Shown here: positions 13,461 to 56,453 of the stretch, in pieces | Numbering within the stretch: position 1 is the first letter of the stretch | Layout of the letters: each line of letters starts with the position of its first letter | Source: Hermodice carunculata | Lineage: Eukaryota > Annelida > Polychaeta > Eunicida > Amphinomidae | DNA: 64,000 bases | NCBI GenBank assembly: GCA_964020975.1 | Contig: OZ026615.1 | Location: forward strand, 79,990,403 to 80,054,402 | Direction: 5' to 3' | Notes under the pieces: model-generated | Databases searched by the model: none | What the model saw: only the letters and a program-made list of their open reading frames with translations | What the model was told of the DNA's origin: nothing | Position numbers and translations under genes: made by a program

Positions 13461-14475
13461 ACTTTAATACTGCACTGGAGCAGCAGCCAAGACTCTACTG
13501 GACACTGTATGCATCGCCATGGGGGATGCATAATATAATTAAACAAGACAGATGATGCATACATAATCAGTACAGGATCTTTATTCTCAATCACTCCCAT
13601 GTATCTCCATTTTCATGATATTTATAATGGTGTACACCGTAAAGCATAATCTGGGTCCATGTTACCTCCTGGTTTGAACACAATTTTATATATATATATA
13701 TATGTGTGTGTACAACTACCATGCACCTATTACCAGGTATATTCGGTTATAAGAATGTCTTTGGCAGAGGCTCCAAGCAGCACAGTATAGGAAACTAAAG
13801 ACACTGCCAAAAGAAAGAAAGCCACATCCTAAATGTACAAGACATATGAACACATATGATTCAACCTGGTTATACTCAGTCTCACTTTTTATCATACCCT
13901 TGTGTTTTAATAAATTGTAAACTATAACAATTTGAGTTCCAGCCAAGAAATTATCATCATTCCTCAGCAGTGGGTTACATGAACATGCCTCTCAGTCCTC
14001 AGCAACGAGTTCCATGTTCATGCCCCTCTCTCTCTCTCCATACATACATACACATGACAAAATTTGAGTTGCCCATACACATGCACACATAAATAAAACA
14101 TTGGTAACCAAATTCATATTATGTATTATCATTAGTAATATGCTTAATAACATCTTTTGATTTAATTTTATATAACCTTGGACCCACTGCTGCCAGGTGG
14201 AATGTGATCCCTCTTTTTTGAGCACATGCATGAAGTAAACATCGGTCCTGAAGAGTACAGTAGTTTCACATCTATTGGCCAAAAGAGTGATTCTCACAGT
14301 TACTATGCTCAACCCCCTTCCCCTTCTCCCACCAATGTGCTGGAAACTGAGACTTTTAAAACTGGGAACCACTAACTGTATGTTTATGCACAACATGTCG
14401 TCTTCTTTATCACTGATAAACAGTTAAATGAAGAGGCATTTAATTAGTGACCAGAGTACAAGATAAAAGTTGCTG
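13461..14475. other. gene-free stretch
   Basis: Contains a short (TA)n(TG)n tract at about 13688-13712 and CT/GT-rich sequence near 14.03 kb. The open frame at 13992-14396 (minus) is not recognisable. Confidence 0.4.
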
Positions 14476-14788
14476 TTAATTGTTATCTTCATATGGGTTT
14501 AGTGGGCACCCTACTGCTCTTATCAGCATGGCAGGTATAAAGCAAATATCATGGATTAAAATAAGAACTTTATCTGGAGCCACTGTACTCCAGTAGGCTT
14601 TCCATCTACTAGGGGTATGGAGCTCTTCTGCCTTTAAACACTTGTCTCCAACATCACATGCATCAGACACAGGATACTGTACATTTTTGCATTAGGGTTA
14701 AAGAACTTGTTTTGCCTGCTTAGCTGTTCCTTTAGCTACACTTAGGTTTGAATGAGAGCCATATAAGAATGACATCAAAGTCAATCAA

Positions 14789-15087
14789 TCAAGCAAGGTC
14801 TGGGCCTCCATTGCACTTATGATAATACTCCCTGAATCGTGTGCGTGGGGTTAAGGTTGACAAGGCCTGTCTTAAGAAGAACCACTCTTGCTTCCGCACA
14901 GCATGCGATAAATATATTTGACAGATAAATTGAAAATTAGCATTTCCAGCAAGAAGTTTATTGAATCTTGACCAGCCGTCCTCTTTTTCAATGCACACAT
15001 ACATCAAGTTAGAGCCATCCTTGAAAAAGAGCCCAATGGCCTTGTGTGTGCACCATCCACAAAGGGTTACACATGCGTCTTTGGGGT
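14789..15087 (-). CDS. possible terminal exon of an unrecognised gene
   Basis: A 299-nt open segment follows a possible acceptor (AAATTTAAATCAG, weak pyrimidine tract) and ends at a TGA at 14789. Its composition is protein-like: it begins PKDACVTLCGWCTHKAIGLF and continues through FFKDGSNLMYVCIEKEDGW to a C terminus FREYYHKCNGGPDLA. It is not part of any repeat family seen elsewhere in the window. A second protein-like stretch on the same strand (14676-14476, ending NPYEDNN) follows another possible acceptor, but no frame-consistent splice joins the two. I do not recognise the family and found no upstream exon. It could be a chance open frame. Confidence 0.3.
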
Positions 15088-15560
15088 CTGATTTAAATTT
15101 GATTAGACTTCTTTATCTCCAGCTCAGCCCATCACCACTTTGCAATCAAGCACTAACTCAATCATGGTGTGGGTGTGAGACTATTATGATCACTTTAGCA
15201 AAAGTAACCACAACATGATAGTCCCATATACAGCTTAAACCACTTTCTCCTACATGCTTATTCAATTACCTGCACTTAGTATGTCAACATATTAATTTTC
15301 CTTAAAGCTTGAAAGACATACAGTTTGCTAAATATTGTAATGTTAAAACACAATTCTGAAAAAAAATTCTTCTGAGTGGACTTCTACATGCTGTGGCCAC
15401 CCTACTTAAAATTAAGAACCAGAATGGAACTCATCTTGGTGTGTGACAATTATTCCCATATTATTTAGTATTCCTTCTTGATGGTAATAGTATTTATGGA
15501 CATGCTATGACCCCTCCAAAAAAAGCAATAGCAAAAAGAAAAAAAAAAAAAGAAAAAAAA

Positions 15561-15564
<4 letters not shown>

Positions 15565-15639
<75 letters not shown>
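15565..15639. repeat. (CA)n microsatellite, about 37 copies
   Basis: Pure dinucleotide run preceded by an A/G-rich tract (15534-15564). It generates spurious Cys-Val repeat frames on the minus strand. Confidence 0.97.
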
Positions 15640-15640
<1 letters not shown>

Positions 15641-16306
15641 AAAAAACTGACCCCAAAGCCTGACAAGAAAGAAAAGCATTTTTTCAATAAGAGGGAAAAG
15701 TACTTTTTCTGCGAAACAAAAGGCCTGTAGCAGACACCCTGTTGGGACAAGTGAATCTTAATTAATTAGCATATGCACACACAGCAGGCAGCATGTGAAA
15801 GTCTATACCCTCTTACCCAGATTTGCCTTGAAACCCCAGCAAGAGTCAATGGTGTTTTATTGGGACTGAAACCATCATGCAGGTTCTTTGAGGTTTATGG
15901 TTGTGATTTGTAGCACAGTTTTCAGCATTTTCACCAGTCTGAGAAAAGTGGCTGCAAGAAACTGACATTCCTGGAGGAAAAGTGGCACCAAAAGCCTACC
16001 TGACTGGCAAGTCAGCAGAGCTAAAAATTGGCAGCACATGCTTTACAACTTTAATGAAGGCTTGGTTCATCTTGTCTCACTGAAACATGGTTCCCAAGTG
16101 TTCTTACTCTCCTCTGTATTACCAAAATCTGGTATTTTGCAATAAGCAGTACTTTGCTCATTGGCTAGTACACCAAGAACATCTAGTATTGGATTCCTGG
16201 AAGCTCACTGGCTGTTGATCCCTCAACCTTTTGTGAATCGAAGGTCACTTGCAATTTCAATTTTCATAAACAGGTGCCTCAAATATGTTGTTTCCATTGA
16301 AGAGAA

Positions 16307-16339
<33 letters not shown>

Positions 16340-16544
16340 TTGTATTTTGAGGACTAAGTGGATCCAACTGAACAGATGGGAATCAAATTCAATGGACTGC
16401 AGATCATTTAACATTTTGTCATTACCCTGAATTCATGCATGGAGGTATAGTGATATATTGTAAAAAGTGACTATTGTTGGTTTGTTTTTTTTCAATTTTG
16501 TTACCAGCAGAAGATGAAGGAGCAGTAAATGCTGATCCATAAAC
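15640..16544. other. gene-free stretch with poly-T
   Basis: No gene recognised. An uninterrupted T run of nearly 30 lies at about 16311-16338. Confidence 0.4.
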
Positions 16545-17000
16545 TTTAATCCTTTCCTGGCTGATGGTCAAATGTCCCTACTTCAATGTGTTTGACTAAT
16601 TTCAATGGCAATGGACTAGAACAGTTATCACTGGCAGACTGGATACCCCTTGTCCTCTACATATATGGGTCTTGTGACCTTGAAAATGAGGTCAAGGTGA
16701 CACAAAATGTAATCAGGTAAAGCAATAGTGTCAAGGTACTGTTGAGGCAAATTTGAGATTGATGTTGCGTGTGAATTAGGAGATATTTTGCTTGCAAGGA
16801 TTCTGCTACTGATGGACAGTCAGACAAGCTGAAGAGTCTGCCCCTCAAACATTGCTAAGGGTATAAAGCCAATATGAATCATAAATGCAGATGAAATCTA
16901 TCAAGATAAGATGTCCAGGTCAACAGCTTTCCTTGGCATGGGTTTGGCACTTAGTGCCCAAGCCATGTCAAAGAAAGTTGCTGATTTGGGGGTGGGGGGT
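16545..17000. mobile_element. TTTAACCC-family MITE split by another repeat
   Basis: The left part (aatcctttcctggctgatgg) and right part (ccaggtcaacagctttccttgg to caaagaaagttgctga) match the family. Between them about 16645-16862 carries a different repeat that begins ATACCCCTTG and ends AAGGGTATAAAG, enclosing 'gaccttgaaaatgaggtcaaggtgac'. Nested insertion. Confidence 0.5.
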
Positions 17001-17128
17001 AGGGTGGTGGTTAATAAATGGACTTTTATTAGTTATCAGTTGATTGAGAAAACCTAGTTATGGATCAGTTCAACATACCACACAGACCTACAACACCCAC
17101 GTGTGACCATGCAACAGTTTCCCCATTT

Positions 17129-17356
17129 TAACCCTTCCTGGCTCAAATCATCCGAAAGTGCCTGGATATAAATTGTCATCTGCCTCAATGTTTTTACTTA
17201 AATTTCTCATTATTAGAAAACATTTGTACAAAAAACCATTCATAATAGCAGGCCTTAGGCCAATCTTTTCCTTGGCATGGGTTGGGTTTATTGTGCCCAA
17301 CCTGTGTCAAAGAAAGCTGTTGACTCAGTCGTACTCTGAACATAAATGGGTTAAAC
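17129..17356. mobile_element. MITE, TTTAACCC family (nearly intact copy)
   Basis: Begins TTTTAACCCTTCCTGGCTCA and ends AAATGGGTTAAA, giving inverted TTTAACCC/GGGTTAAA ends. The interior has 'ccttggcatgggttgggttta' and 'caaagaaagctgttgactcagt'. Confidence 0.7.
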
Positions 17357-20300
17357 CACTAGGTGTAACATGTCACAAAAGTTTTCTGTTTATTACTTGT
17401 CATCACAAGTATGTCATTAGTCAGCAGCTTTCCTTGGGCCCTTTGGCTTGGTCCCCAGCACTTTCAACACCAGAATTTTCCCCATGTATTTGTCCACTAA
17501 TCCATGCAGCTCACAGACAGGCACTGTTACCGTTATTCATAATGAAACAGATTCTTTCCTTAGATTGACATCTTTTAATGTGTCAATGTACCAAGACAAA
17601 GTATGAAAAGTATATACACATAAAAGCTAAATGGTACATATCAAGTTAAACATCAGGACTAGTCAATGAAACTGCAGGTACATCAAGAAGAAGCTGACTG
17701 TCATGGAGGAATGCTTTCATTAGGATGCAGTTATGGTTTGAATAACATATTTACATACCCATAGATATGTCTATATAGTTGCTACCGCCTACCCAGAAAC
17801 CATATGTAACCAGATACAGGTACACATCCAGAAACCCATATGTAACCAGATACAGGTGCAGATCCATGTGAACGCTTGCTACTACAATGCCCTTCCAACT
17901 CAGATTCAACTACCAGCCTTGGACACAAATGGTTCTTCTTGCAATTAATGCATGGAGTTCCTTTCATGTGCTGATGAATTATCCATCACAGTTGTATCTT
18001 GTATTCCTACCAATTCATATGTTTGATAAGACGAGTAAAATGAGCACCCGCTTCCACATGTCAGTCATTCCTTGTATCTACTATAATTACAGGATTCTAG
18101 GAAAAACATTTTTTGTCTTTTTATTGATTCTCTTATTGTATTCTATATGACCCCAAGTGTCTACCTCAGATACATATAACTAACTATCTGACACAAAACA
18201 AGACATTTACAAGCAATGTTTGAATGAAATCTAGAAGTACATGCATTGAGTTTAAGCTGGGGAGCAATAATGCACTGACGACTGGACAGATAAACAATAT
18301 ATTGGATGTTGAACAGTAAATTTTATCATTCATGAAATAAAGCAATTCACTTCTGAAAAAAATTAGGCAGCGAAATAAGGGCCTGGTCAAGAGATTTGTG
18401 CCTTACACAGTGAACTGGCATCATTAGCATTATGACCTGCATTACTCAGCAATGTGATCGCTCAGTATTAGAAAATTTCTGAAAATGACCTTACAACCTA
18501 AAATTACATGGAGTTAACATATAAATATGAAAGATAAATTTGACAAAAGAAGCTGGATTAGTTTTTTTTCTATGAAGAGTTACATCCCTGATTACTGCTC
18601 ATTTAGCAATCTGAATAGATACCGGTAAATACTGAATGAGAGAGAGAGAGAGAGTTTATATAACCGTGATTTTTTTTCTTTTTTTATTCAGCCTGAACTT
18701 CTTTGTCATGCAAGAAACCAATTGCTTGTAGGATAATATCTGCACCTGCCTCATCTCCTCAAGCATTTTTTTTTTTAAATAGTCTTTATGCACCAGTTTT
18801 AAATAGTAAATTGTCTTGCTGGGAATTTTTATTTGGTTCTGATTAAGTTTTGCAAAATTCAAACAGATTTTTCAGATTTTGTAAGCAATATTTGTTTTTA
18901 CTTTGTAACAATTTATATAATATATGCCATCTGATTCACAATTGCAATGAAACAAATTTGTCATTTAATCTTCCCAGTCAATTCATTGTGTCACAAAAAT
19001 GGTGCCACGCCTCCAGCATCCCTTTGATGACAGTTTTATAACCAGTTTGATTAAGGCTACATTGCAGTTAAGTGTGATCTTTGTAATTGGCTGAGATAAT
19101 ATTGGACACAATTACTATGAATAAATCCAAAGCTATTATTACAGAACACCTATCATTATCACAGATAAAAAGCTCTCTTTCTCTTGGTCAAGCCAATCAC
19201 CTGACACACCAACAGTATAGACCTGTCCACACTGTACACTCTGCATAGGTACATGTACATAGCCTACTTACAACTGCTGCTTTGACGTCTTACAACTCCC
19301 TGTCAAGTATATACCTCCAAAATTATGTTTGAAACACCGGTGTCGCATCCCTTCCAATGCTTTTTCACCCACATACATACTTACATCTATTAAAATGTGG
19401 ATATCCATGTCTGATATGTATAATTACATATCTACAAATACCCATGTACAAAAATATATTATTACCCTATTGAGAGATCTTCCATAAAAAGCAAACATCT
19501 GGACAAACATGAACATTGGCTACTTTTATGACCAGCAAAAGTCTTCAACATTTTCTCCATAGATCTTTCGATACAGAATCAAAAGAGCAACTATCTGTGG
19601 TGAAATTTGGTCAGTCCCCCAAAATTAGAGACAAAACTTGAATACTGAAGTCATATCACTGTGATGCAATGCTTTGACTTCTCCTCTATTTTATTTAACA
19701 TAAATTAAAGTTTGTCACATGTGTATAAATTTCTAACACAGGAGCTTCTTATAGTGACAAGAAATCTTTTGAAAAGACAAAGTCAAGTGAAAAACTTGTG
19801 CCATTTTGGCCCAGTGGTCGGATCCCCGCAATGCCACAACTTGTGTTTCAAAGTTGAAGGGTTTCAAATGTATTTTGAGTTAAAATCTTGACAACCCTTC
19901 ATTGGAGTCAGATGAGTCTTGACAAATCAACAGTTTAACATAAACCTATTATGAAGCAGTTTCCATCCCTTTGCCTTAAGGGTTTTTACCACAGATAAAC
20001 CAAGGTTTGCCCGCTTAATAGATACCCATTGCATTGTGGCGTGCCTGTAGTATTACAACACAATTGAGAGGTCTACCAGGCTGGCACAACTTATGTCACC
20101 CCCTGATATTTGATTTTTCGCTTCATTATGCTCGATACACCATTTACACTACGGATATCACCTAGGTTGACAGAACTGGACAGACAAAATAGTAGATCTT
20201 TTGTCAGCATTTACCAGTTTTGTCAGTAATTTAATTTGTTGTGCTTTCAAAATACTTAGCCAGGATGACTTGCCTCAAAATAGTGAAGATTCCTTCTGTC

Positions 20301-20410
20301 CACCATTACCTGATGACCCATTGTTATCACTCTCAAAAATGTAATTCAATCAAGGCCTTATTGTACTTTAGGGGAACCCAAACCCATGTAGGCCAGATCC
20401 TATGATGATG
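17357..20410. other. gene-free stretch
   Basis: Single-copy-looking AT-rich sequence. A two-copy tandem of about 36 bp (ccatatgtaaccagatacagg) lies at 17793-17863, and a short (GA)n at 18637-18654. No coding exon recognised on either strand. Confidence 0.45.
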
Positions 20411-20593
20411 TACAGTGAAACCTGATTTGAGGACCACTGTGAGGAAAGACCACCTGCCTTTTCACACCATGTTTACTATGTCCCTTTTGCCATCTTTCCC
20501 ATGTTATTGCACCTCTATTGAGAGACCACCTGCCATATGTGACCACTTTTTGGCCTGCTATAGGGGCGGTCTCTCAAAAAAGGTTTTACTGTA
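20411..20593. mobile_element. MITE, TACAGTGAAACCT family
   Basis: Starts TACAGTGAAACCTGATTTGA and ends GGTTTTACTGTA, i.e. inverted ends with a TA at each border. Internal repeats of 'gagaccacctgcc' match siblings at 32.5, 62.5, 28.3 and 51.5 kb. The TA border suggests a Tc1/mariner-type target site. Confidence 0.7.
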
Positions 20594-21135
20594 TATATTC
20601 CTACATTTTGTAGACATTTTTGCAACACAAGCCTGTGGTAATATTCCAATCTTTTAAAACTTTTTTTTTTTATCTTTCACATTAGAATAGATATTTAAGC
20701 CAGTCCAGTATCATAGATACTAAGTATCTGCATATTTAATGGTAATAATACATGACTGCAGCAATAAAACTGACAGGCAAGTACATATGCATCTGTACTT
20801 GACAACTGTTGATGTCCAATATTATGCACTGATACGGTTTTACTTAATCACAGTAGGTAGCCAAGTTTACATGTTTACATTTTGACGAGCCAGGTAAATG
20901 TAGTACCTGGAGATGATCCTTGGGAAGGTCTTGGCATTCTTTCTGTCTTACAAATTCACTGTGTACAATGTTTATGCCGTTTTCTCTTTAAAATTTGTTA
21001 TTTTTAAGCATTTTGACAATACCTTTTAGTGTAAATATATGGAATAGACTAGAGTTTAGGGATTTTTTTCCTTCATTGATTTTGGCATTCTGTTAAGTAT
21101 TTATCATTTTTAAACTAATTTATATCACTTACGGC

Positions 21136-21215
21136 AGCCACATTGGCTCATCAGCTGAAACGCCGGTGCTTAATATACATGCTAGGAGGGTCAGAATCTC
21201 ATCTCAGTGGTTTGT
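21136..21215 (+). repeat. tRNA-like SINE head
   Basis: TTGGCTCATCAGCTGAAACG resembles an A box (TGGCTCA..GCTG), and about 40 nt later GGGTCAGAATCTCA resembles a degenerate B box, with a GCCGGTGCTTAATA stretch between them as in tRNA-derived SINEs. It is too diverged to be a tRNA gene. It lies about 180-260 nt downstream of the QPCT stop, antisense to it. Confidence 0.35.
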
Positions 21216-21395
21216 GTTGCTAAGGACATTTCATACCATATCCATAAGTTTCATTCAAATTGTCAAATTATTAGGTCTATATATGCTGGAATCCTCTAAA
21301 GCTCAATAAGGCCAAAATCAAAATGGCTACCATGCATGCACAGTTTGAGTATGCTCAACTCCCAACTTCTCTGTTTTAGACTTCCCAGCTTATTT

Positions 21396-52036
<30,641 letters not shown>

Positions 52037-52637
52037 CTGAAAAAAAGAGTGACATAATTAGACAGGAAAATTGTTTTCCTCCAACCATTTGTCTCAAGGA
52101 TCACTCATTATTTTCATCTATGTCATACCCTACAGACAGTACACTAGAAGGAAGGTGGTCAATGGTTATGTACCCATTTAATATTGCAACAAAATAATGC
52201 TTAAGTAATCTCAAACACAGTAATATCCACTTGATATTAACAAGACTGGAAATACTTGCAGCCCAGTAAATCTTGCTGATACATTTGTACTTGAAATAAA
52301 CATAAAAAGTGCAACATGTTTGTTGAATATTTTCTTCACCAATTGGCAAGTGAACTGGTAAGTCATCATTTTCAAATGACGGAAAGTACCATTTGTGGGG
52401 ATGGAGTGGTGGAACAATGACAAGGAATACAATGTACCGGTATACTATGTGTGCTCCACTGTAAATGATAAAAATGTCAAACCATCCTTTACACACATGC
52501 TGAAGTGGGTGACATGTGTCACCGTGGTATCAATTAGGTCAGTAGCTTGCCTGCTTTGGTGTTTCTCAGCTCTTACCTTGTTTATGACTGATAGTACTAC
52601 AGCTGACTATGCAAAACACCATTTAACAAGTTAATGA
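52037..52637. other. QPCT upstream intron, no exon found
   Basis: Starts with the acceptor tract for exon A. Nothing else recognised. Confidence 0.4.
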
Positions 52638-54128
52638 GTATTGCAGAGCAATACATAGTCCCCCGCTCGTCGCCCATGAGGTTGAATGGACTACTATATA
52701 GGGGTGTGACCTAGATGAAAAAAAAAATTAAAAGTATGGCACATTCTTAGATTAAGCTTCACATTTGTGTAAAATTTCATTAATCTAAGTAAAAGGACAA
52801 AAAAGTTATGGCCCGGACAAGATTTTGAATGGATTTCAGTGACCTAGATATTTGACCTAGTGACCTACTTTTGCCATGTGACACAACAACTCCCCAGGTA
52901 GTATTAAAATAATAAATTTGGTAGCTGTAGGTATTATAGTAAGGGAAATATGGCATGGACAAGGTTTTACATGGAGTTTACACTGTGACCTAGATATTTG
53001 ACCTAGTGACCTAGTTTTGCGTCGTGACACACTTTTAGGTCACAATACATAATCAGTAAACTTTTATAACAAGAAGTCAAAATTTTTTAAGAATTACAGT
53101 AAGGACATGAAAATACTGTACATTTATGTATTACTGTGACCCAAATATTTGACGGACGGACGGACACACGGACGGTGCCCATTACCATATCCCCTCTAAG
53201 GTCTACCCGCCATAAAAAAAATCAAAGGGCTGGCATCAATAATTTAGAACATATGGCCCGGACAAAATTTGTATTGTATCTTGAGCTTGCTTAATGAACT
53301 TTGTTAATTAATTAATGGAAGTAATTAGCCACAGAAAACAATGCGTATGCACAACTACTACCTAAGGTCTACACACCATAAAAAATTCAAAGGGCTAGCA
53401 TTAATAGTTTAGAAGATATGGCCCGGACAAAATTTGTCTTGCTTAATGAACTTTGTTAAATAATTAATTAATGCAAGTAATTAGCCACACAAAACAATGC
53501 CTATGCACACTTACTACCTATGGTCTATCCACCACAAAAAATTCAAAGGGCTAGCATTAATAGTTTAGAAGATATGGCCCGGACAAAATTTGTCTTGCTT
53601 AACGAACTTTGTTAAATAATTAATTACTGCAAGTAATTAGCCACACAAAACAATGCCTATGCACAGCTACTACCTAAGGTCTACCCACCATAAAAAAATT
53701 GAAGAGGTAGCATTAATATAGGCAAGATATGTGCCGGACAAAATTTGTTTCTGTATATTTTCATATCGATCGGTGACCCAAATATTTGACCTAGTGACCT
53801 AGTTTTGCTTTATGACACTTTCTTAGACTAAGCTTCACATTTGTGTAACATTTCATGACTCTAAGTAAAAGGACAAAAAAGTTATGGCCCGGACAAGATT
53901 TTTCATACATATGTATTCTGTGACCCAGATATTTGACCTAGTGACCTACTTTTGGCACACCATACACCTCTATCGTAGGAAGTACAAACACATTAAATTT
54001 GGTAGCTGTGGGTGTTATGGTGTTGGAAATATGGCCCGGAGAAGCTTCGGACGGACGGACGGAAGGACGGAAGGACGGACGGACGAGGTGCAAACCTATT
54101 GTCCCCCACCAAGTGGGCGGGGGACTAA
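52638..54128 (+). mobile_element. HINE/Helentron-like element with hairpins at both ends
   Basis: Head hairpin GTATTGC-AGA-GCAATAC (52638-52654) followed by ATAGTCCCCC. The body is built of tandem units with 'gacctagatatttgacctagtgaccta' and 'atatggcccggacaa', followed by a (GGAC)n tract at 54048-54087. The 3' hairpin is GTCCCCC / GGGGGAC (54101-54125), and the last C begins CTAA|T. This resembles non-autonomous Helentron-associated elements known from molluscs. No coding. Confidence 0.6.
53223..53710. repeat. tandem array of ~156-bp units, three copies
   Basis: Landmark 'caaagggctagcattaatag' recurs at 53223, 53388 and 53544, with a diverged fourth at about 53701 (spacing 165, 156, 157). 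Each unit includes 'tatggcccggacaaaatttg' and 'gcaagtaattagccacac'. It lies inside the HINE-like element. Confidence 0.88.
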
Positions 54129-54473
54129 TAAAGACTTCAAAGTCTTCAGAACAGGAAAATCTCTGGTATTTACTTCCCCCTCCCTCCTCAGATGGTATTA
54201 TCTTGTTTCAAAAATAAATTTCACACAAATCCTGCATTTTTTTTTTTTTTGAAACTTTTAAACAGCTCTAAAAATGAACTTGAATAAACCATGTATTCGT
54301 CAAAATAACCATACTGGGCTATTTCAATAAGGCATTTTTATGTAAACAAAAGTTACTTATTTAAAAAGGGCATAGTTATATATCATAATGATGGATGTGC
54401 ACAGTCTATATGCTTTTTCGTACATACACTACAAGATTATTGACTAATGTGATCAAAAGTTAAACAAGATCAC

Positions 54474-55190
54474 GTATTGCACAGCAATACACAGTCCCCC
54501 ACCAGAGAATAGATAGCAAGGTTGACTGTACTAGTATGAAATTTGTTTATGTGTGACAAATATTAAAAAAACTTCCCAAAACTTAGTGAAACGTGATAGG
54601 ATGATGTATCTGGGCAAGACCTAGCTTGGGACATTATCTGTTGACCCAATTTTGGTGCACAATACACCCTATCCTATGAAGTGTTCACACACCAAATTTG
54701 GTAGCTGTATGTGTTATATAGGAAATACAGGCGGGACAAGCTAAATCTTTATCGGGGTCAAGGTAATGTCACAGTGACCCAATTTTGGTGTGTGACACAC
54801 CCCTGTCCTATGAAGTGTCCACACACCAAATTTGGTAGGTGTAGGTGTTATGGTACAGTGCCCCCCCCCCCCCTTATAAGGCCACCCTAAATAAACCAGA
54901 ATTGTGGCCTTATGGGGGGGGGGGGCTTCTCTTGAGGGAGTAAATAAAATCAAAATGCCATCACTGCTACACATGTAAGTGGCCTCTATAGACAGGGTGG
55001 CCTCTATAGAGAGGGTGGCCTCTCTTCAGAGGGGTGCTATAAAAGGGGAGCGATTGTATAAAAAATACGGCCCGGACAAGCTTTGCTGGAAGGACAGAAA
55101 GAAAGACAGGTGGACAGAAGGACCGACATCCGGAAGGACATAGTGGGGGACCAAGATGTAGTATTGTGCTGCAAACAGGAGAGACATTTC
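54474..55190 (+). mobile_element. second HINE-like element, carrying a nested MITE
   Basis: Head hairpin GTATTGC-ACA-GCAATAC (54474-54490) then ACAGTCCCCCACC. Body 'cacaccaaatttggtagctgta'. The end has a GGAC-type tract and AGTGGGGGACCAAG near 55142, an inverted match to the head. A TACAGTG-type MITE is nested at 54854-55060. Confidence 0.55.
54854..55060. mobile_element. MITE nested in the HINE-like element
   Basis: TACAGTG followed by C14, internal 'aggccacccta', 'gtggccttatggggg' and 'gggtggcctctatagaga', ending GGGAGCGATTGTA. On either side the host reads 'ggtgttatgg' and 'aaaaatacggcccggacaag', a phrase that is contiguous in sibling elements. Confidence 0.5.
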
Positions 55191-55406
55191 CTGGTATATG
55201 GATAGATGGCACCACTGTTTAGCAGCATGCTGTAATCCGGCTGACTGAGGTCGCATGCTGCAATACCCCTGTTGCTGCTTCATTCAAATGGGAGCAGAAC
55301 TGAGTGTGGGACAAAATCAGCTTAACATATCATGCATGCATTTTCCCAAACAAAGGCTGGGCATCTGTTAACCCTTTCCCCATTAAACTAGCCAAAAGAT
55401 GTAATC

Positions 55407-55447
55407 ATGTCTGTGTGTGAACACAGACATATTGTTTTACCCAATAT

Positions 55448-55546
<99 letters not shown>

Positions 55547-56453
55547 TCCTTCCTTCCTTCCTTTCTTTCTTTCTTTCCACCAGATTTTTGTGTCGTCTTA
55601 AACTCAGACACCGTGCAAGCTAGAAACTTCACACTTTGCATGGCTATAGCACCTGCAGTGAAGTTTTGCATATTGTTCTGAATAGTCAAGATTTTGAAAA
55701 TTATGCAAATTAGGGCAATTAAAAAAATTCAATTGCTTCTTGCTTCCAAAGTATTCATCCGATTTTGATGATGTTAGACCCAAATTGTAGCTACTGTAAC
55801 ACTGCACATTTTTGTAGTTTACATGTGATCTCTAGAGGTCAAATGTCAAGGTCATTTTGCCATTTGAAATATTCATGTAGCTATAACTCGGTCAATTATC
55901 ATCCAATTTTGATCATGTTGGACACAAATTGTAGCTACTGTAACAGTTCACATTTCTATAATTTACATGTGACCTCTAGAGGTCAAAGATCAAGGTCATT
56001 TGGACCTTTGAAATATTCATCTAGCCATAACTCAGTCACTTTTAATCCAATTTTGATCATGTTGGGCTCAAATTATAGATATTATGACATTGCACATTTT
56101 TGCAATTTACATGTCACCTCTAAAGGTCAAAGGTGAAGATCATTTGGACCTTTGAAATATTCATCCAGCCATAACTCGGTCAATTTTTATCCAATTCTAA
56201 TCATGTTGAGCTCAAATTGTACATATTGTAACACTGCACATTTTTGTAATGTATATGTGACCTCCAGCGGTCAAAGGTCAAGGTCATTCTGTCATTTGAA
56301 ATTTTCATCTAGCCATAACTCGGCCAATTATCATCCAATTTTGATCATGTTGGACACAAATTGTACGTGTTGCAACACTGCATATTTTTGTAATTGTGCA
56401 AATTTTTCACACACACAGACAGATTTGCTTTCAAGCAAATCTTTCTTTTCTAG
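55407..56453 (+). mobile_element. 144-bp-unit Helitron-like element (plus copy 2)
   Basis: Perfect 10-bp hairpin ATGTCTGTGT / ACACAGACAT (55407-55430), (CTTT)n and (CT)n pyrimidine tract, about five 144-bp units with 'acatgtgacctctagaggtcaa' and 'ttcatctagccataactcggtc', a perfect 10-bp hairpin AGATTTGCTT / AAGCAAATCT (56421-56442), seven bases, and CTAG (56450-56453) followed by T. The cleanest copy in the window. Non-autonomous. Confidence 0.75.
55447..55575. repeat. (CTTT)n(CT)n(CCTT)n microsatellite
   Basis: Compound pyrimidine microsatellite within the Helitron-like element. Confidence 0.95.

Noticed and set aside
15465-15750. Cys-Val repeat frames
   Set aside because: Translation of the (CA)n microsatellite.
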